A DNA stretch of 64,000 bases from Peribacillus sp. Bi96 (GCF_918698115.1 NZ_CAKKLV010000018.1:47560-111559); one strand, 5' to 3'. Shown: positions 36,514-45,619, numbered from the stretch's first letter. Translations and numbers: made by a program. The notes: generated by a model from the letters alone, not told the origin.

Positions 36514-37080
36514 ATGATACTGTTCCCTATCTATATAATTCCAAACCACACATTAGAAAAAGTCATGTACAAAAACTTCAAAGAATTAGGAGTTCCTAAT
36601 TTTGATGAATCAGAGAAGAAATTTGCCGCCGAAATTCAAAGGACGCTAACTGAGCAAGAAAAAGGTACTGGTCTAGGGTATAATGTGGACGGCGAATTGA
36701 AAGCAGCGATTATGCAATTAAGAGGTAAATCACTTTCAGATCTTCTGCTGCCTTATAATGAAAACATGGAAAAAATCATTATGCCAGGAAGCACAGATGT
36801 AGGTGACGTAAGCTGGATTGTACCGACAGCTCAATGTTCTACCGTTTGTCTCGCGCTTGGAACACAATTGCACACATGGCAAGCTGTTGCAACCGGTACT
36901 ACTTCCATTGCTCATAAAGGAATGCTACATGCCGGTAAAGTCATGGCAGCCACAGCAGCTGAAGTCATGCAAAATCCAGAACTAATCAAACAAGCAAACC
37001 AAGAACTACAAAATCGATTAGGCGGCGAATCATATGTTTGCCCAATACCAAAAGACGTGATGCCAACACCTCTAAAATAA
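36514..37080 (+). pseudogene. C-terminal remnant of an M20D amidohydrolase (AbgB-like)
   Basis: The 188-residue frame matches only the last third of AbgB-type aminobenzoyl-glutamate hydrolases: IMPGSTDVGDVSWIVPTAQC, LGTQLHTWQAVATG, SIAHKGMLHAGKVMAATAA. Full-length enzymes have about 480 residues; the catalytic metal-binding half is absent and the sequence upstream shows no trace of it. There is no ribosome binding site. It is therefore a 5'-truncated gene. The reading frame is still open, so the deletion may be fairly recent. Confidence 0.8.
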
Positions 37081-37120
37081 ATAAAAGAAATGTTGAACCG
37101 CAAAGAGCTGAACCCAAATA

Positions 37121-37150
37121 AAAAAAACCCCGCCGTATTGGCGGGGTTTT
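37121..37150. terminator. Bidirectional terminator
   Basis: AACCCCGCC and GGCGGGGTT make a GC-rich stem with A- and T-runs on either side, between the AbgB remnant and the CoA-transferase gene. Confidence 0.9.
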
Positions 37151-37155
37151 GACTC

Positions 37156-38682
37156 TTATTTTTGATCTTGAAGAGCTGCTTCAAGCATCGTACCGTTTTT
37201 AGCTAGGTTCGTATGCCAAGAGAATGCTTTTTCAAGAATATGCGGAGTTTGGTGTCCTCCAGTTTGCGCAACAGCTTCTGTGAAGTATGCACGAAGCTGC
37301 GGACGGTAATCAGGATGTGCACAGTTTTCAATGATTAACTCCACGCGCTCTTTTGGTGCCAGACCACGTAAATCAGCGATCCCTTGCTCTGTCACTAATA
37401 CATCCACATCATGCTCAGTGTGGTCCACATGAGAAACGAAAGGAACGATACTAGAGATATTGCCGCCTTTTGCATATGATTTCGTTACGAAAATACCTAG
37501 GCGTGAGTTACGGGCAAAGTCTCCCGATCCACCGATTCCATTCATCATTCTTGTCCCAGAAACATGCGTGGAGTTTACGTTACCATAAATATCACACTCT
37601 AACGCCGTATTGATTGAAATCAATCCAAGACGACGGATGATTTCAGGATGGTTAGATATTTCTTGCGGACGGAGAACTAGTTTATCGCGGTATTTATCAA
37701 GCTCACCGTAAACTTGCTTTCCTTTTTCTTCAGCTAATGTAATTGAACAACCTGAAGCGAATTTAACTTTTCCAGCATCGATTAAATCGAATACCGCATC
37801 TTGAAGTACCTCTGAATACACTTCCAAATCTTTAAATTCAGAATCAAGGAAGCCAGCGAATACGGCATTAGCCACTGACCCTACTCCTGATTGAAGCGGA
37901 GCAAGACTTTCAGTTAAACGGCCAGCCTTGATTTCTTCACGAAGGAAGTCAATAAGGTGGTTGGCAATGGTTGCTGTTTCTTCATCCGGCGGCACGATTG
38001 TAGAAGGTGCATCAAGATCTGTTGAAACGACGATACCCATTACCTTTTCAGGGTCAACTTGGATACCGATTGATCCTAGACGATCGCTTACGCTAGTCAT
38101 AGGAATCGGCTCACGCTCCCCTTGCTTTGCTGGTGTATATATATCATGCATGCCTTCCAATCCTTCTGGATGAGAAACATTCAATTCAATGATTACATGT
38201 TTCGCTTCTTGAACGAAGATGGCTGAGTTCCCAACAGAAGTGGTCGGGATGATTAATCCTTCTTCTGTAATCGCCAATGCTTCGATGATCGCAAAATCGA
38301 TTGGTCCGACAATGCCTTGACGAACTTGTTCAGCTGTATGAGATAAATGCTGATCCACATAAGTGACTTCATCAGCGTTTATTTTATTACGAATACCTTT
38401 ATCCGCTTGGAACGGTAAGCGTTTGTTAATGATACCCACTTCCGCCATATGTTGGTCGACTTCCGGTCCTAATGAAGCACCAGTAAAAACGTCAACTTTA
38501 AATTTTTCTGTTTTAGCCCTTTCGACTAGAGCCATCGGGATAACTTTAGCATCACCAGCACGAGTGAATCCACTCATACCAAGTTTCATCCCATCTTTGA
38601 TCCATGAAGCTGCTTCTTCCGCTGTTACAACTTTCCCCTTGAATTGTTCATTGCGAATTTTTTTGAAAACGCTTTCGTTCAT
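37156..38682 (-). CDS. Acetyl-CoA hydrolase/succinate CoA-transferase family protein
   Basis: The 508-residue protein belongs to the class I CoA-transferases of the succinyl-CoA:acetate type (AarC, Cat1, ScpC). It has GMSGFTRAGDAKVIP, PLQSGVGSVANAVFAG, the segment YSEVLQDAVFDLIDAG where the active-site glutamate is expected, STHVSGTRMMNGIGGSGDFARN and TEQGIADLRG. It would exchange CoA between acetate and succinate or another acid. The open frame reaches 38727, but ATG 38682 with GGGGGT is the likely start. A LytTR regulator gene lies directly upstream on the same strand, with no strong terminator between. Confidence 0.88.
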   Translation of the reverse strand: MNESVFKKIRNEQFKGKVVTAEEAASWIKDGMKLGMSGFTRAGDAKVIPMALVERAKTEKFKVDVFTGASLGPEVDQHMAEVGIINKRLPFQADKGIRNKINADEVTYVDQHLSHTAEQVRQGIVGPIDFAIIEALAITEEGLIIPTTSVGNSAIFVQEAKHVIIELNVSHPEGLEGMHDIYTPAKQGEREPIPMTSVSDRLGSIGIQVDPEKVMGIVVSTDLDAPSTIVPPDEETATIANHLIDFLREEIKAGRLTESLAPLQSGVGSVANAVFAGFLDSEFKDLEVYSEVLQDAVFDLIDAGKVKFASGCSITLAEEKGKQVYGELDKYRDKLVLRPQEISNHPEIIRRLGLISINTALECDIYGNVNSTHVSGTRMMNGIGGSGDFARNSRLGIFVTKSYAKGGNISSIVPFVSHVDHTEHDVDVLVTEQGIADLRGLAPKERVELIIENCAHPDYRPQLRAYFTEAVAQTGGHQTPHILEKAFSWHTNLAKNGTMLEAALQDQK

Positions 38683-38812
38683 ACAAAAGACCCCCATTTT
38701 CGCTTTTCTTACACTTAATTTTATCAAGCCCGTGTAATTGTCACATTCATTTTCGAATGAAAAGCCTTAAATAGAGCACAAACCAGCATTTTTATCACAT
38801 AAAGGAGAAACC

Positions 38813-39463
38813 CTAAAATCCCAGCGCTCTTCTGAATTGACTTGCATAAGTTTGACTGACTTGGATTTTTGAATTGTCCTTCATTATAAGTAAAAATGTA
38901 GAATGAAAATCAGGAAGAATCTCATGTATATAGTTGATATTGACGATGTACGAACGATGCACCCGAATGAATAAATCACTCGGTAAAATGAATTCTAATT
39001 CACTTAAGTTCATTTTATGAAATCCACTCACATCTTCGGACTGAATTCTAGTTTTCCTATTTTGAGCTTCTAAATACATAATTTCGTCATATGGAAGCGG
39101 AATCCAGCGGTCATCTATTTTAATGGTCAAAAATGATGTCGGTAAGATTAATGGCTTTGACGGTAAAATGGCCGTTACCGCCCCCAAAGGATTGCCCTCG
39201 TCCATAATTGGTACACTTAACCCATAGTAAGGTACGCCAAATACATTACTTTCAACTTGTACCCCAATTTTTTTACGAACACTCAACGCTTTGTACGTCG
39301 CTGTGTTTTTACTTATTAAATCACCCGGTTTTATTCTTAAGTCAACCTGCTTACTAGGTTGGTAATAAATGTATTTTTCAGAATCAGCCACAGAAATTGA
39401 AGCATCCTTCGGTACAAATTCCCTTATGATATTTAAAACGGATTCGACCGTAAATTGATCCAT
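38813..39463 (-). CDS. LytTR-family DNA-binding regulator with PAS-like N-terminus
   Basis: The 216-residue protein has a C-terminal LytTR domain (about 115-213; IPYDEIMYLEAQNRKTRI-like strand, DLFIRVHRSYIVNINYI) and an N-terminal PAS-like sensory domain (about 15-105; SISVADSEKYIYY, LGAVTAILP). It lacks a receiver domain, so it is probably controlled by a ligand rather than by phosphorylation. Its place 85-130 nt upstream of the CoA-transferase gene, on the same strand, suggests that it regulates it. AGAGGTGAAGGG precedes the ATG. Confidence 0.82.
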   Translation of the reverse strand: MDQFTVESVLNIIREFVPKDASISVADSEKYIYYQPSKQVDLRIKPGDLISKNTATYKALSVRKKIGVQVESNVFGVPYYGLSVPIMDEGNPLGAVTAILPSKPLILPTSFLTIKIDDRWIPLPYDEIMYLEAQNRKTRIQSEDVSGFHKMNLSELEFILPSDLFIRVHRSYIVNINYIHEILPDFHSTFLLIMKDNSKIQVSQTYASQFRRALGF

Positions 39464-39782
39464 TTCCCTTCACCTCTTAAAAGAACATATTAATTAATTT
39501 GCCCATTATTAAACAGGGCATTCGCGACATAATTCATGGATTATACGAAGACTTACATTTTTTGTATTAACTTTTTCGCAAAATAAAGAAAAAACGAGTT
39601 AACTAAGCGAAAAGTGTCAAAAAAAGCAATAAAATTGGATTTAAATTTATGTCCTTATTCATTATAGTTGGAAAGCTCCCCGATTTCCATGGGGGATTCA
39701 AGAAAAAAGTTTCGTTATATATATAATTTAGCGCAACGCTATATACGATTAAAATACTACTTCTAATTTTGGGATTAACAGG
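39464..39782. other. AT-rich intergenic region
   Basis: No gene is visible. Short inverted repeats occur: TTAACTTTTTCG against CGAGTTAA (39557-39602) and CCCCGATTTCCATGGGGG (39678-39695). The first may be a binding site for the adjacent LytTR regulator. No more can be said. Confidence 0.4.
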
Positions 39783-39816
39783 AAAAAAGCCGTTCTCCTT
39801 ACAAAGGATTACGGCT
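39783..39816 (-). terminator. Terminator of the amtB-glnK operon
   Basis: Minus-strand AGCCGTAATCCTT and AAGGAGAACGGCT form a long stem followed by TTTTTT. Confidence 0.8.
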
Positions 39817-39822
39817 AAGTGG

Positions 39823-40005
39823 CTATTTTTTTAAACGGGGATTTTGAATCGAGGACTTTATACGAAGGGATAAAATTTCCTCTAACTTTTTTAATGGTAA
39901 ATCGAATAAAAAGAGTCGGTCATCGGGTTGATATACCCCCTCTGAAATGAGTGTATTAATGATCTTCTGTTTTTTTGCATTAACAATTCGGACCAGTCTC
40001 CCCAT
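39823..40005 (-). CDS. Small FbpA-like protein
   Basis: The 60-residue product (MGRLVRIVNAKKQKIINTLI ... DDRLFLFDLPLKKLEEIL) fits the short family described for Fur-regulated basic protein A of Bacillus: a basic helix, the (S/G)xGxYxxxDxxL turn (here SEGVYQPDDRLF) and a final LxxLE helix. Unlike FbpA of B. subtilis, no Fur box lies upstream. It follows glnK by about 60 nt and precedes the operon terminator, so it appears to be transcribed with ammonium-uptake genes. ATG 40005 has GGGAG 7 nt upstream; a TTG at 40011 is less likely. Confidence 0.6.
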   Translation of the reverse strand: MGRLVRIVNAKKQKIINTLISEGVYQPDDRLFLFDLPLKKLEEILSLRIKSSIQNPRLKK

Positions 40006-40067
40006 TTTCAACTCCCTTTCTTTGACCTATGGTTCCGGCATATTCGCTCGGAATGATCATCACAAAA

Positions 40068-40430
40068 TTAGAGATCATTCTTTAACGCATCATGCCCCTC
40101 TTTTCCTGTACGGATATTAACAACATTCGCCAATTCATAAATGAAGATTTTACCGTCGCCAGGTTTACCGGTGCTTAAGAATTTTCTTGCTACATCCACA
40201 ACATCCTGAACTGGTACTTCGCAAACGACGATTTCGATTTTCATCCGGTCATGTAATGACATTTCCCTATTTCTACCTCTATATGTTTCCACATAACTTT
40301 TCTGAAGACCCGTTCCTTTTACTTCCGATACAGTCATTCCGCTCACTCCTATTTTTGCCAATTCCGCTTTGAATTGTTCGAACTTTATAGGACGTGTTAT
40401 GATCTCTATTTTCGTTAAAACCTCGGACAT
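40068..40430 (-). CDS. glnK: PII nitrogen regulatory protein
   Basis: GlnK (NrgB) is a trimeric PII protein that binds ATP/2-oxoglutarate and plugs the AmtB channel when nitrogen is sufficient. The 120 residues contain the PII core: KIEIITRPIKFEQFKAEL, the T loop GLQKSYVETYRGR, IEIVVCEV, and the STGKPGDGKIFIYELANVVNIRTG signature in 85-110. A tyrosine lies in the T loop, though uridylylation is not known in bacilli. It starts 11 nt after amtB with GGGGGG before ATG. Confidence 0.93.
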   Translation of the reverse strand: MSEVLTKIEIITRPIKFEQFKAELAKIGVSGMTVSEVKGTGLQKSYVETYRGRNREMSLHDRMKIEIVVCEVPVQDVVDVARKFLSTGKPGDGKIFIYELANVVNIRTGKEGHDALKNDL

Positions 40431-40441
40431 ATGATCCCCCC

Positions 40442-41656
40442 TTAAATTGATTCGTGATAGGCTTTTTCACCATGAAGCGTTATGTCTAGCCCCATGGATT
40501 CATCTTCTTCACTGACACGTAACGGAACGAAAACGTTAATGACTTTAGCTATGATATAAGTCACCACTGCAACGAAAATATAAGTCGCCACGATCGCTAC
40601 AAGCTGCTTCCACAGTAAATTGAAGTCACCATAGAATACACCATTAGCTCCAGCTTCATTGACGGAAGTGGTTGCGAATAAACCTGTAGCGACGCCACCC
40701 CATGTTCCACCGATACCGTGTAGCCCGAATGCATCGAGGGCGTCGTCGTATCCCAGTTTATTCTTCAAGAAGAATACTCCCCAAAAACATACGGCCCCGC
40801 CAACGACTCCGATGATGATGGATGATGCAGGCGTTACGAATCCGCAAGCTGGTGTAATGGCAACCAACCCAGAAATCGCTCCGGATACGGCCCCCAGCAA
40901 TGTCGCCTTTTTATTAGCCATATACTCAACGATCAACCAGCCAATGATGCCTGCAGCTGCTGCAACTGCTGTATTAACGAATACATTCATCGCCACTTCA
41001 TTGATTGTCAATGCACTTCCTACGTTGAAGCCGTACCAACCGAACCAGATTAATGTTCCGCCAAGAAATGTTAAAGGAAGGTTATGTGGCGCGCTGTCCC
41101 CCGATTCTTTCCTTTTGCCTAACAGGATCGCTAATACCAGTCCGGCAACCCCAGAAGAAATATGAACAACGTTGCCCCCTGCAAAATCCAGTGCACCCAG
41201 TTCTGCTAACCAGCCTCCTCCCCATACCCAGTGAGCAACAGGGGCGTATACGAATAAAGACCAAAGGATTGTAAAAATCAAAAATGCTGAAAACTTCATC
41301 CGCTCGGCTATGCCACCTGCAATGATCGAGACGGTTAAAACGGCAAAGGTCATTTGGAATAACATGAATAAGCTATGAGGAATTGTTTCGCTGTATGGAC
41401 CAGGTTCGAAGCCAACATCTTTTAAACCAACCCAATCCAGACCGCCTAGGAGTGTATTTCCTGGTGCAAATGATAGTGAATATCCGATCAGCACCCAAAG
41501 AATCGAAATGACTGCCAGTGGCATGTAACTATGCATAGCGGTATTCAGGACATTTTTACTTTTTACCATCCCTCCATAAAATAAGGCAATCCCTGGTGTC
41601 ATGAGCCAAACCATCATTGTCGCCAAAAACATAAATACCGAATCTGCATTTTGCAT
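40442..41656 (-). CDS. amtB: Ammonium transporter
   Basis: AmtB (NrgA) conducts ammonium across the membrane. The 404-residue protein has eleven helices and the Amt signature DFAGGNVVHISSGVAGLV, plus the twin channel histidine regions (VHISSG and FGLHGIGGTWGG), and WFGWYGFNVGS. It is the first gene of an operon with glnK and a small FbpA-like gene. A TnrA/GlnR box lies 28 nt upstream of the start and a second one 93 bp further, in keeping with nrgAB of B. subtilis, which TnrA activates in nitrogen limitation. Confidence 0.95.
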   Translation of the reverse strand: MQNADSVFMFLATMMVWLMTPGIALFYGGMVKSKNVLNTAMHSYMPLAVISILWVLIGYSLSFAPGNTLLGGLDWVGLKDVGFEPGPYSETIPHSLFMLFQMTFAVLTVSIIAGGIAERMKFSAFLIFTILWSLFVYAPVAHWVWGGGWLAELGALDFAGGNVVHISSGVAGLVLAILLGKRKESGDSAPHNLPLTFLGGTLIWFGWYGFNVGSALTINEVAMNVFVNTAVAAAAGIIGWLIVEYMANKKATLLGAVSGAISGLVAITPACGFVTPASSIIIGVVGGAVCFWGVFFLKNKLGYDDALDAFGLHGIGGTWGGVATGLFATTSVNEAGANGVFYGDFNLLWKQLVAIVATYIFVAVVTYIIAKVINVFVPLRVSEEDESMGLDITLHGEKAYHESI

Positions 41657-41683
41657 TTTGTTTTTTTCCCCCTTTTATATTTA

Positions 41684-41700
41684 TGTTATGTTTATTAACA
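41684..41700. promoter_or_regulatory. TnrA/GlnR box, proximal
   Basis: TGTTATGTTTATTAACA fits TGTNAN7TNACA exactly, upstream of amtB. Confidence 0.85.
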
Positions 41701-41776
41701 CGTTGATGTTATATTTTTTATCATAAACTTAATTTTCTAATAATTCAACTATTTTTTTTGATTTAACAAAAATAAC

Positions 41777-41793
41777 GTTAGGTTTAATAACAT
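41777..41793. promoter_or_regulatory. TnrA/GlnR box, distal
   Basis: CGTTAGGTTTAATAACA matches TGTNAN7TNACA except for the first base. It is 93 bp from the proximal box, near nine helical turns. Confidence 0.6.
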
Positions 41794-42325
41794 CGTTTTA
41801 AGTAAAGAAACACAAAATAATGATCCAGTCTCGATACCCACTTAATGGAATACGTTTCTTATAATTAGTTAAGAGGAAATCCGAAGATAAAGAAAAATTT
41901 GGAGGGATAAATGGTAAAGGTTAAGTTAAAGTTAGAGCAAATTTTTTTATGAATGGGGATGATCAAAGGAATGGGCAACCTTAATCTTTCGCAAATGCAA
42001 CAGCCCTTCTCCGATTTAATATCGAGAAAGGGCTGGTTTTTACTACACTCTTTTTTCAACTGTCTACTTCACAGAAATATTTGCATTTTTCATCTCTTGC
42101 ACCCACAAGCAATATGCATGTGGTTTATTCTGACTAACCGGGCGATTATAAATAAATCTACCTTACAGGGACTTACTAACAAACTACTCTAAAATAGTTC
42201 CGTATCCATTATCTATAAACCACATATATAAGGGGAAGCTGCCCTCAAAACGATACGATTTTTCTCGCCAGTTTAAGGCCATTAACGGGCCATTTGCCTA
42301 TTTTCCCTTCCTCCCTTTTATAACT
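41794..42325. other. Intergenic region with an orphan terminator
   Basis: No gene was confirmed in 530 nt. A plus-strand GGAGGG site at 41901 precedes a 13-codon frame (41911..41952), and a perfect terminator-like hairpin follows at 42001..42041. This could be a small transcript (about 100-150 nt) or a decayed gene. Longer frames in the region lack ribosome binding sites and recognisable sequence. Confidence 0.35.
42001..42041 (+). terminator. Terminator-like hairpin without a known gene
   Basis: CAGCCCTTCTC and GAGAAAGGGCTG pair into a stem followed by a T-run on the plus strand. No annotated plus-strand gene lies upstream. Confidence 0.7.
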
Positions 42326-42351
42326 AAAAAAGGGCCCTCAAATGAGGACCC
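42326..42351 (-). terminator. Terminator of cstA-ybdD
   Basis: Minus-strand GGGTCCTC and GAGGGCCC form an 8-bp stem with a T-run after it. Confidence 0.85.
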
Positions 42352-42367
42352 TTCAACGGATATTCAG

Positions 42368-42571
42368 TTAACAGCAACGAGACACTTTCCCGCCTTTTGC
42401 GTTATATCGTTCATCCTGTGCTTCACAGAAAAATTCTTTCCTCGTCTTTACAGGATCTTTCGGATGGTGAACTCTCATATGCGCCACATAGGTATCATAA
42501 CTAGGCACGCCGACAAGCAAACTGACAAACTGTTTTCTGTAGCTGAGAATCTTAATCAATCTTTTCAACAC
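42368..42571 (-). CDS. ybdD: YbdD/YjiX family small protein, CstA partner
   Basis: The 67-residue protein (ending in RYNAKGGKVSRCC) matches the DUF466 family: FVSLLVGVPSYDTYVAHMR then HHPKDPVKTRKEFFCEAQDERY. Such proteins are encoded with CstA/BtsT transporters and are needed for pyruvate uptake in E. coli. The open frame runs to 42619 and would overlap cstA, but the GTG at 42571 has AAGGGAGG 7 nt upstream and gives the family's usual length, 13 nt after the cstA stop. The C-terminal double cysteine is notable. Confidence 0.85.
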   Translation of the reverse strand: MLKRLIKILSYRKQFVSLLVGVPSYDTYVAHMRVHHPKDPVKTRKEFFCEAQDERYNAKGGKVSRCC

Positions 42572-42584
42572 TGCCACCCCTCCC

Positions 42585-44642
42585 TTATGATGTCCTTCTA
42601 GATACATAAGGTGATTCATGTAAATCTGTATTTTGATTCTTCAAGACCTTTATCCACAACCTTATGGCAGAAATCAGGACAGTGATTACAACGATCATGA
42701 AGATGGCACAAAGGGCTGCATCCACATAATCATTGACGATAACCCGTTTCATCTCGGCTAGAGTGGCTGCCGGAGCAAGAATGTCCCCATTATCATAGGC
42801 TGCACTAAATTTATCCTTATGAGCTAAAAAGCCAATGGCAGGGTTTTCATGGAACAGCTTTTGCCATCCCGCCGTCATGGTCACTATCAATAAGAATGTA
42901 GTAGGCACGAGAGTGACCCATGTATACGCTTTTTTGCCCATTTTGAAAAGGACTGTCGTCCCAAGCAGCAATGCAATGGCTGAAAGCATCTGATTCGCAA
43001 TTCCAAACAACGGCCAGAGGGTATTGATCCCACCAAGAGGATCGATGACCCCTTGATAAAGGAAGTATCCCCAGCCAATTACACAAATGGCTGTCGCAAT
43101 AATATTAGGCAGCCATTTTTCCGTTGCGGCAAACGGCTTGTAAAAAGTTCCGATAATATCCTGTATCATAAAACGCCCTACCCTGGTTCCTGCATCAATG
43201 GTCGTCAATATGAACAAGGCCTCGAACAGAATCGCAAAATGATACCAGAACGCCATCAGGGATGCTCCACCAACCACTTTCGAAAAGATATGGGCCATAC
43301 CGATTGCAAAGGTTGGCGCTCCTCCAGTACGTGATAAAATGGTCTCTTCCCCAACATCATCTGCTAAACCGGTAATCATTTCAGGTGTCAAAATGAAACC
43401 CCAATCGGATATCGTAGCCGCCACTTGAGCCGGATTCGTTCCCACGACGGCACCTGGGCTGTTAATAGCGAAATAAATTCCCGGAGTCAGTACACAGGCT
43501 GCTATCATCGCCATGATGGCTACAAAGGATTCAGTCAACATAGCCCCGTATCCGATAGGACGCGAATGGGATTCACGTTCAATCATTTTAGGAGTTGTCC
43601 CCGATGAAACGAGTGCATGGAATCCCGATACCGCTCCACAAGCGATCGTAATGAATAAGAATGGGAACAAATTCCCGGAGAAAACGGGTCCTGTTCCATC
43701 AATGAATTGAGTGACAGCAGGCATTTCCAGGCTCGGCATGACGATAAAAATACCAAGTGCAAGTCCGATGATCGTTCCGATTTTCAAGAATGTACTTAAA
43801 TAATCACGCGGTGCCAATAGCATCCATACCGGCAAAACAGAAGCAACGAAGCCATATACAATCAACATGATGGCGATCGTTTCCCCATTGAATGTGAACA
43901 TTGGCGCCAATGTAGCACTTTCGGATACAAAGCGGCCGAAAAATAACGCAAGCATCAATAGAACGATGCCAATAATGGAACCTTCTCCAACACGACCGGG
44001 CCTTATATATCGCATGTAGATGCCCATGAGGACTGCAATCGGTATCGTCGAGGCAATCGTGAACATCCCCCAAGGACTGCCTACCAGCGCTTTTACAACA
44101 ACAAGGGCAAGTACCGCTAATAAGATAACCATGATGCCGAGGATTCCGATCATCGCAATCAAACCTGTAATCGGTCCAATTTCCTCTTTGATCATCTCCC
44201 CCAAAGATTTACCGTTACGGCGCATCGAACCGAAGAGAATAACGAAATCCTGAACGGCACCAGCTAAAACAACTCCGACTACAAGCCATAGTGTTCCTGG
44301 CAAATATCCCATTTGCGCCGCAAGGATTGGACCTACGAGGGGACCGGCTCCGGCAATTGCCGCAAAATGGTGACCAAACAACACCCACTTATTCGTAGGA
44401 ACGTAGTCCTTCCCATCATTATTCGCTTCCGATGGGGTCTGGCGATCATCATCTAGCTCAAACACTTTCTGTGCAATGAATTTACTATAAAAGCGATACG
44501 CAATTGAATAAACACAGAGTGCTGCAGTGACAATCCACATGGCATTAATACTTTCCCCACGGTTTAACGCGACGAAGCCAAAACTTACCGCACCCACAGC
44601 AGATATAATTCCCCAAAGAATGACCGACTTAAGCGCTTTCAT
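42585..44642 (-). CDS. cstA: Carbon starvation protein A, pyruvate/peptide transporter
   Basis: The 685-residue protein has some 16-18 membrane helices and the CstA core (TNKWVLFGHHFAAIAGAGPLVGP within 85-115, GTLWLVVGVVLAGAVQDF, GAVSGFHALVSSGTTPK, TIDAGTRVGRFM). E. coli CstA and BtsT import pyruvate; peptide uptake has also been proposed. It is followed by its small partner ybdD. The ribosome binding site is GAGGAG. Regulation is not evident: no cre box was noticed in the 213 nt upstream. Confidence 0.92.
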   Translation of the reverse strand: MKALKSVILWGIISAVGAVSFGFVALNRGESINAMWIVTAALCVYSIAYRFYSKFIAQKVFELDDDRQTPSEANNDGKDYVPTNKWVLFGHHFAAIAGAGPLVGPILAAQMGYLPGTLWLVVGVVLAGAVQDFVILFGSMRRNGKSLGEMIKEEIGPITGLIAMIGILGIMVILLAVLALVVVKALVGSPWGMFTIASTIPIAVLMGIYMRYIRPGRVGEGSIIGIVLLMLALFFGRFVSESATLAPMFTFNGETIAIMLIVYGFVASVLPVWMLLAPRDYLSTFLKIGTIIGLALGIFIVMPSLEMPAVTQFIDGTGPVFSGNLFPFLFITIACGAVSGFHALVSSGTTPKMIERESHSRPIGYGAMLTESFVAIMAMIAACVLTPGIYFAINSPGAVVGTNPAQVAATISDWGFILTPEMITGLADDVGEETILSRTGGAPTFAIGMAHIFSKVVGGASLMAFWYHFAILFEALFILTTIDAGTRVGRFMIQDIIGTFYKPFAATEKWLPNIIATAICVIGWGYFLYQGVIDPLGGINTLWPLFGIANQMLSAIALLLGTTVLFKMGKKAYTWVTLVPTTFLLIVTMTAGWQKLFHENPAIGFLAHKDKFSAAYDNGDILAPAATLAEMKRVIVNDYVDAALCAIFMIVVITVLISAIRLWIKVLKNQNTDLHESPYVSRRTS

Positions 44643-44855
44643 TTTTCACCATCTCCTCTCATTCGGTTTACTATAAAAAATCTTCATATCATATGGAGTT
44701 AGACTATGATCCATTTAATTTAAAGAATTTTACGTATATTCAGAATTATATGTTATTATAAGGTTTTTTAGCAATAGGAATTAAGTCAATTTGTCATGTA
44801 TTTACAAATATCTTGTCGATTTATCCCTCTTGTTCCACTTTATCTTTTGGTCACT

Positions 44856-45560
44856 TCAGGATATGAACGTCAATATCACAGCCAGTCCGTTAAATATTCC
44901 ATGAATCAAAACAGATGGCCAGATGGACCCTGTCTTTTCGTATGCCCAAGCAATTACCAACCCGCTTATAAAATTGATCATTAATGTATTATAAGTAGGG
45001 ATATGAACGATCATGAAAAGGAAGGAGCTTATGAACATTCCCCTGCACTTTCCCGTTCGGACTCTGACCCAACGGTATATGAAACCCCGATAAAAGATCT
45101 CCTCATAAACGGGAGAAATGATGGCGGCAGAAATGAAGCCTATGAAGAAATTAAAGATTGTGACATTCTGTTTTACACTTTCCGTTTTTTCATTTTCATA
45201 CGTTCCCCCTGCGGACATCATCAGGGCAAGCACCATAATACTGCTAATTATCAATACAATGGTCCAACCTGCTATCGGCCCCCAGTAAGACGCCGCAAAT
45301 CGGCGAACCCCCACTTCCTTCCAAGATAAGCTGCAAGGCTTTAAGCATACGAAATAAACCCCCAACATAAAAACGATGGCCATAATGAAGCCCATGGTCG
45401 TTCCTGCATATAAACTATTCCGAAAAAATGAATCGAACTGCTCTCTCAGCAAGTTTTCAATGAAAACAGGCACAATGAAACATGATAACCCCAACATCCA
45501 TACTCCTTCCTTAATTCCCCAAGGATCATCTTTAAAATACTCATCTTTGTCAAAATCCAT
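44856..45560 (-). CDS. CPBP-family intramembrane glutamic protease
   Basis: The 234-residue protein has about seven helices and the Abi/CPBP motifs: EExxxR in VYEEIFYRGFIYRW, an FxxxHIP segment (FMIVHIPTYN) and a final HGIFNG. These are the catalytic residues of the Rce1-like membrane proteases. In Firmicutes such proteins serve bacteriocin immunity or unknown proteolysis. It diverges from the MerR regulator gene, separated by 85 nt that hold an inverted repeat, so the regulator may control it. CAGGAGGG precedes the ATG. Confidence 0.87.
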   Translation of the reverse strand: MDFDKDEYFKDDPWGIKEGVWMLGLSCFIVPVFIENLLREQFDSFFRNSLYAGTTMGFIMAIVFMLGVYFVCLKPCSLSWKEVGVRRFAASYWGPIAGWTIVLIISSIMVLALMMSAGGTYENEKTESVKQNVTIFNFFIGFISAAIISPVYEEIFYRGFIYRWVRVRTGKCRGMFISSFLFMIVHIPTYNTLMINFISGLVIAWAYEKTGSIWPSVLIHGIFNGLAVILTFIS

Positions 45561-45584
45561 TTTATCCCTCCTGTTCAGTTAAGC

Positions 45585-45619
45585 TATAATGTAAGTGTAG
45601 ATGATGACGCAACGTCATC
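45585..45619 (+). promoter_or_regulatory. Promoter -10 and operator of the merR-like gene
   Basis: TATAAT (45585-45590) is followed by the perfect inverted repeat GATGACG-CAA-CGTCATC (45603-45619), close to the expected transcript start. It is a candidate autoregulatory site for the MerR protein and could also act on the divergent protease gene. Confidence 0.6.

Noticed and set aside
40659..41165. 168-residue plus-strand frame opposite amtB
   Set aside because: Shadow of the amtB frame; proline/threonine-rich product without family resemblance.
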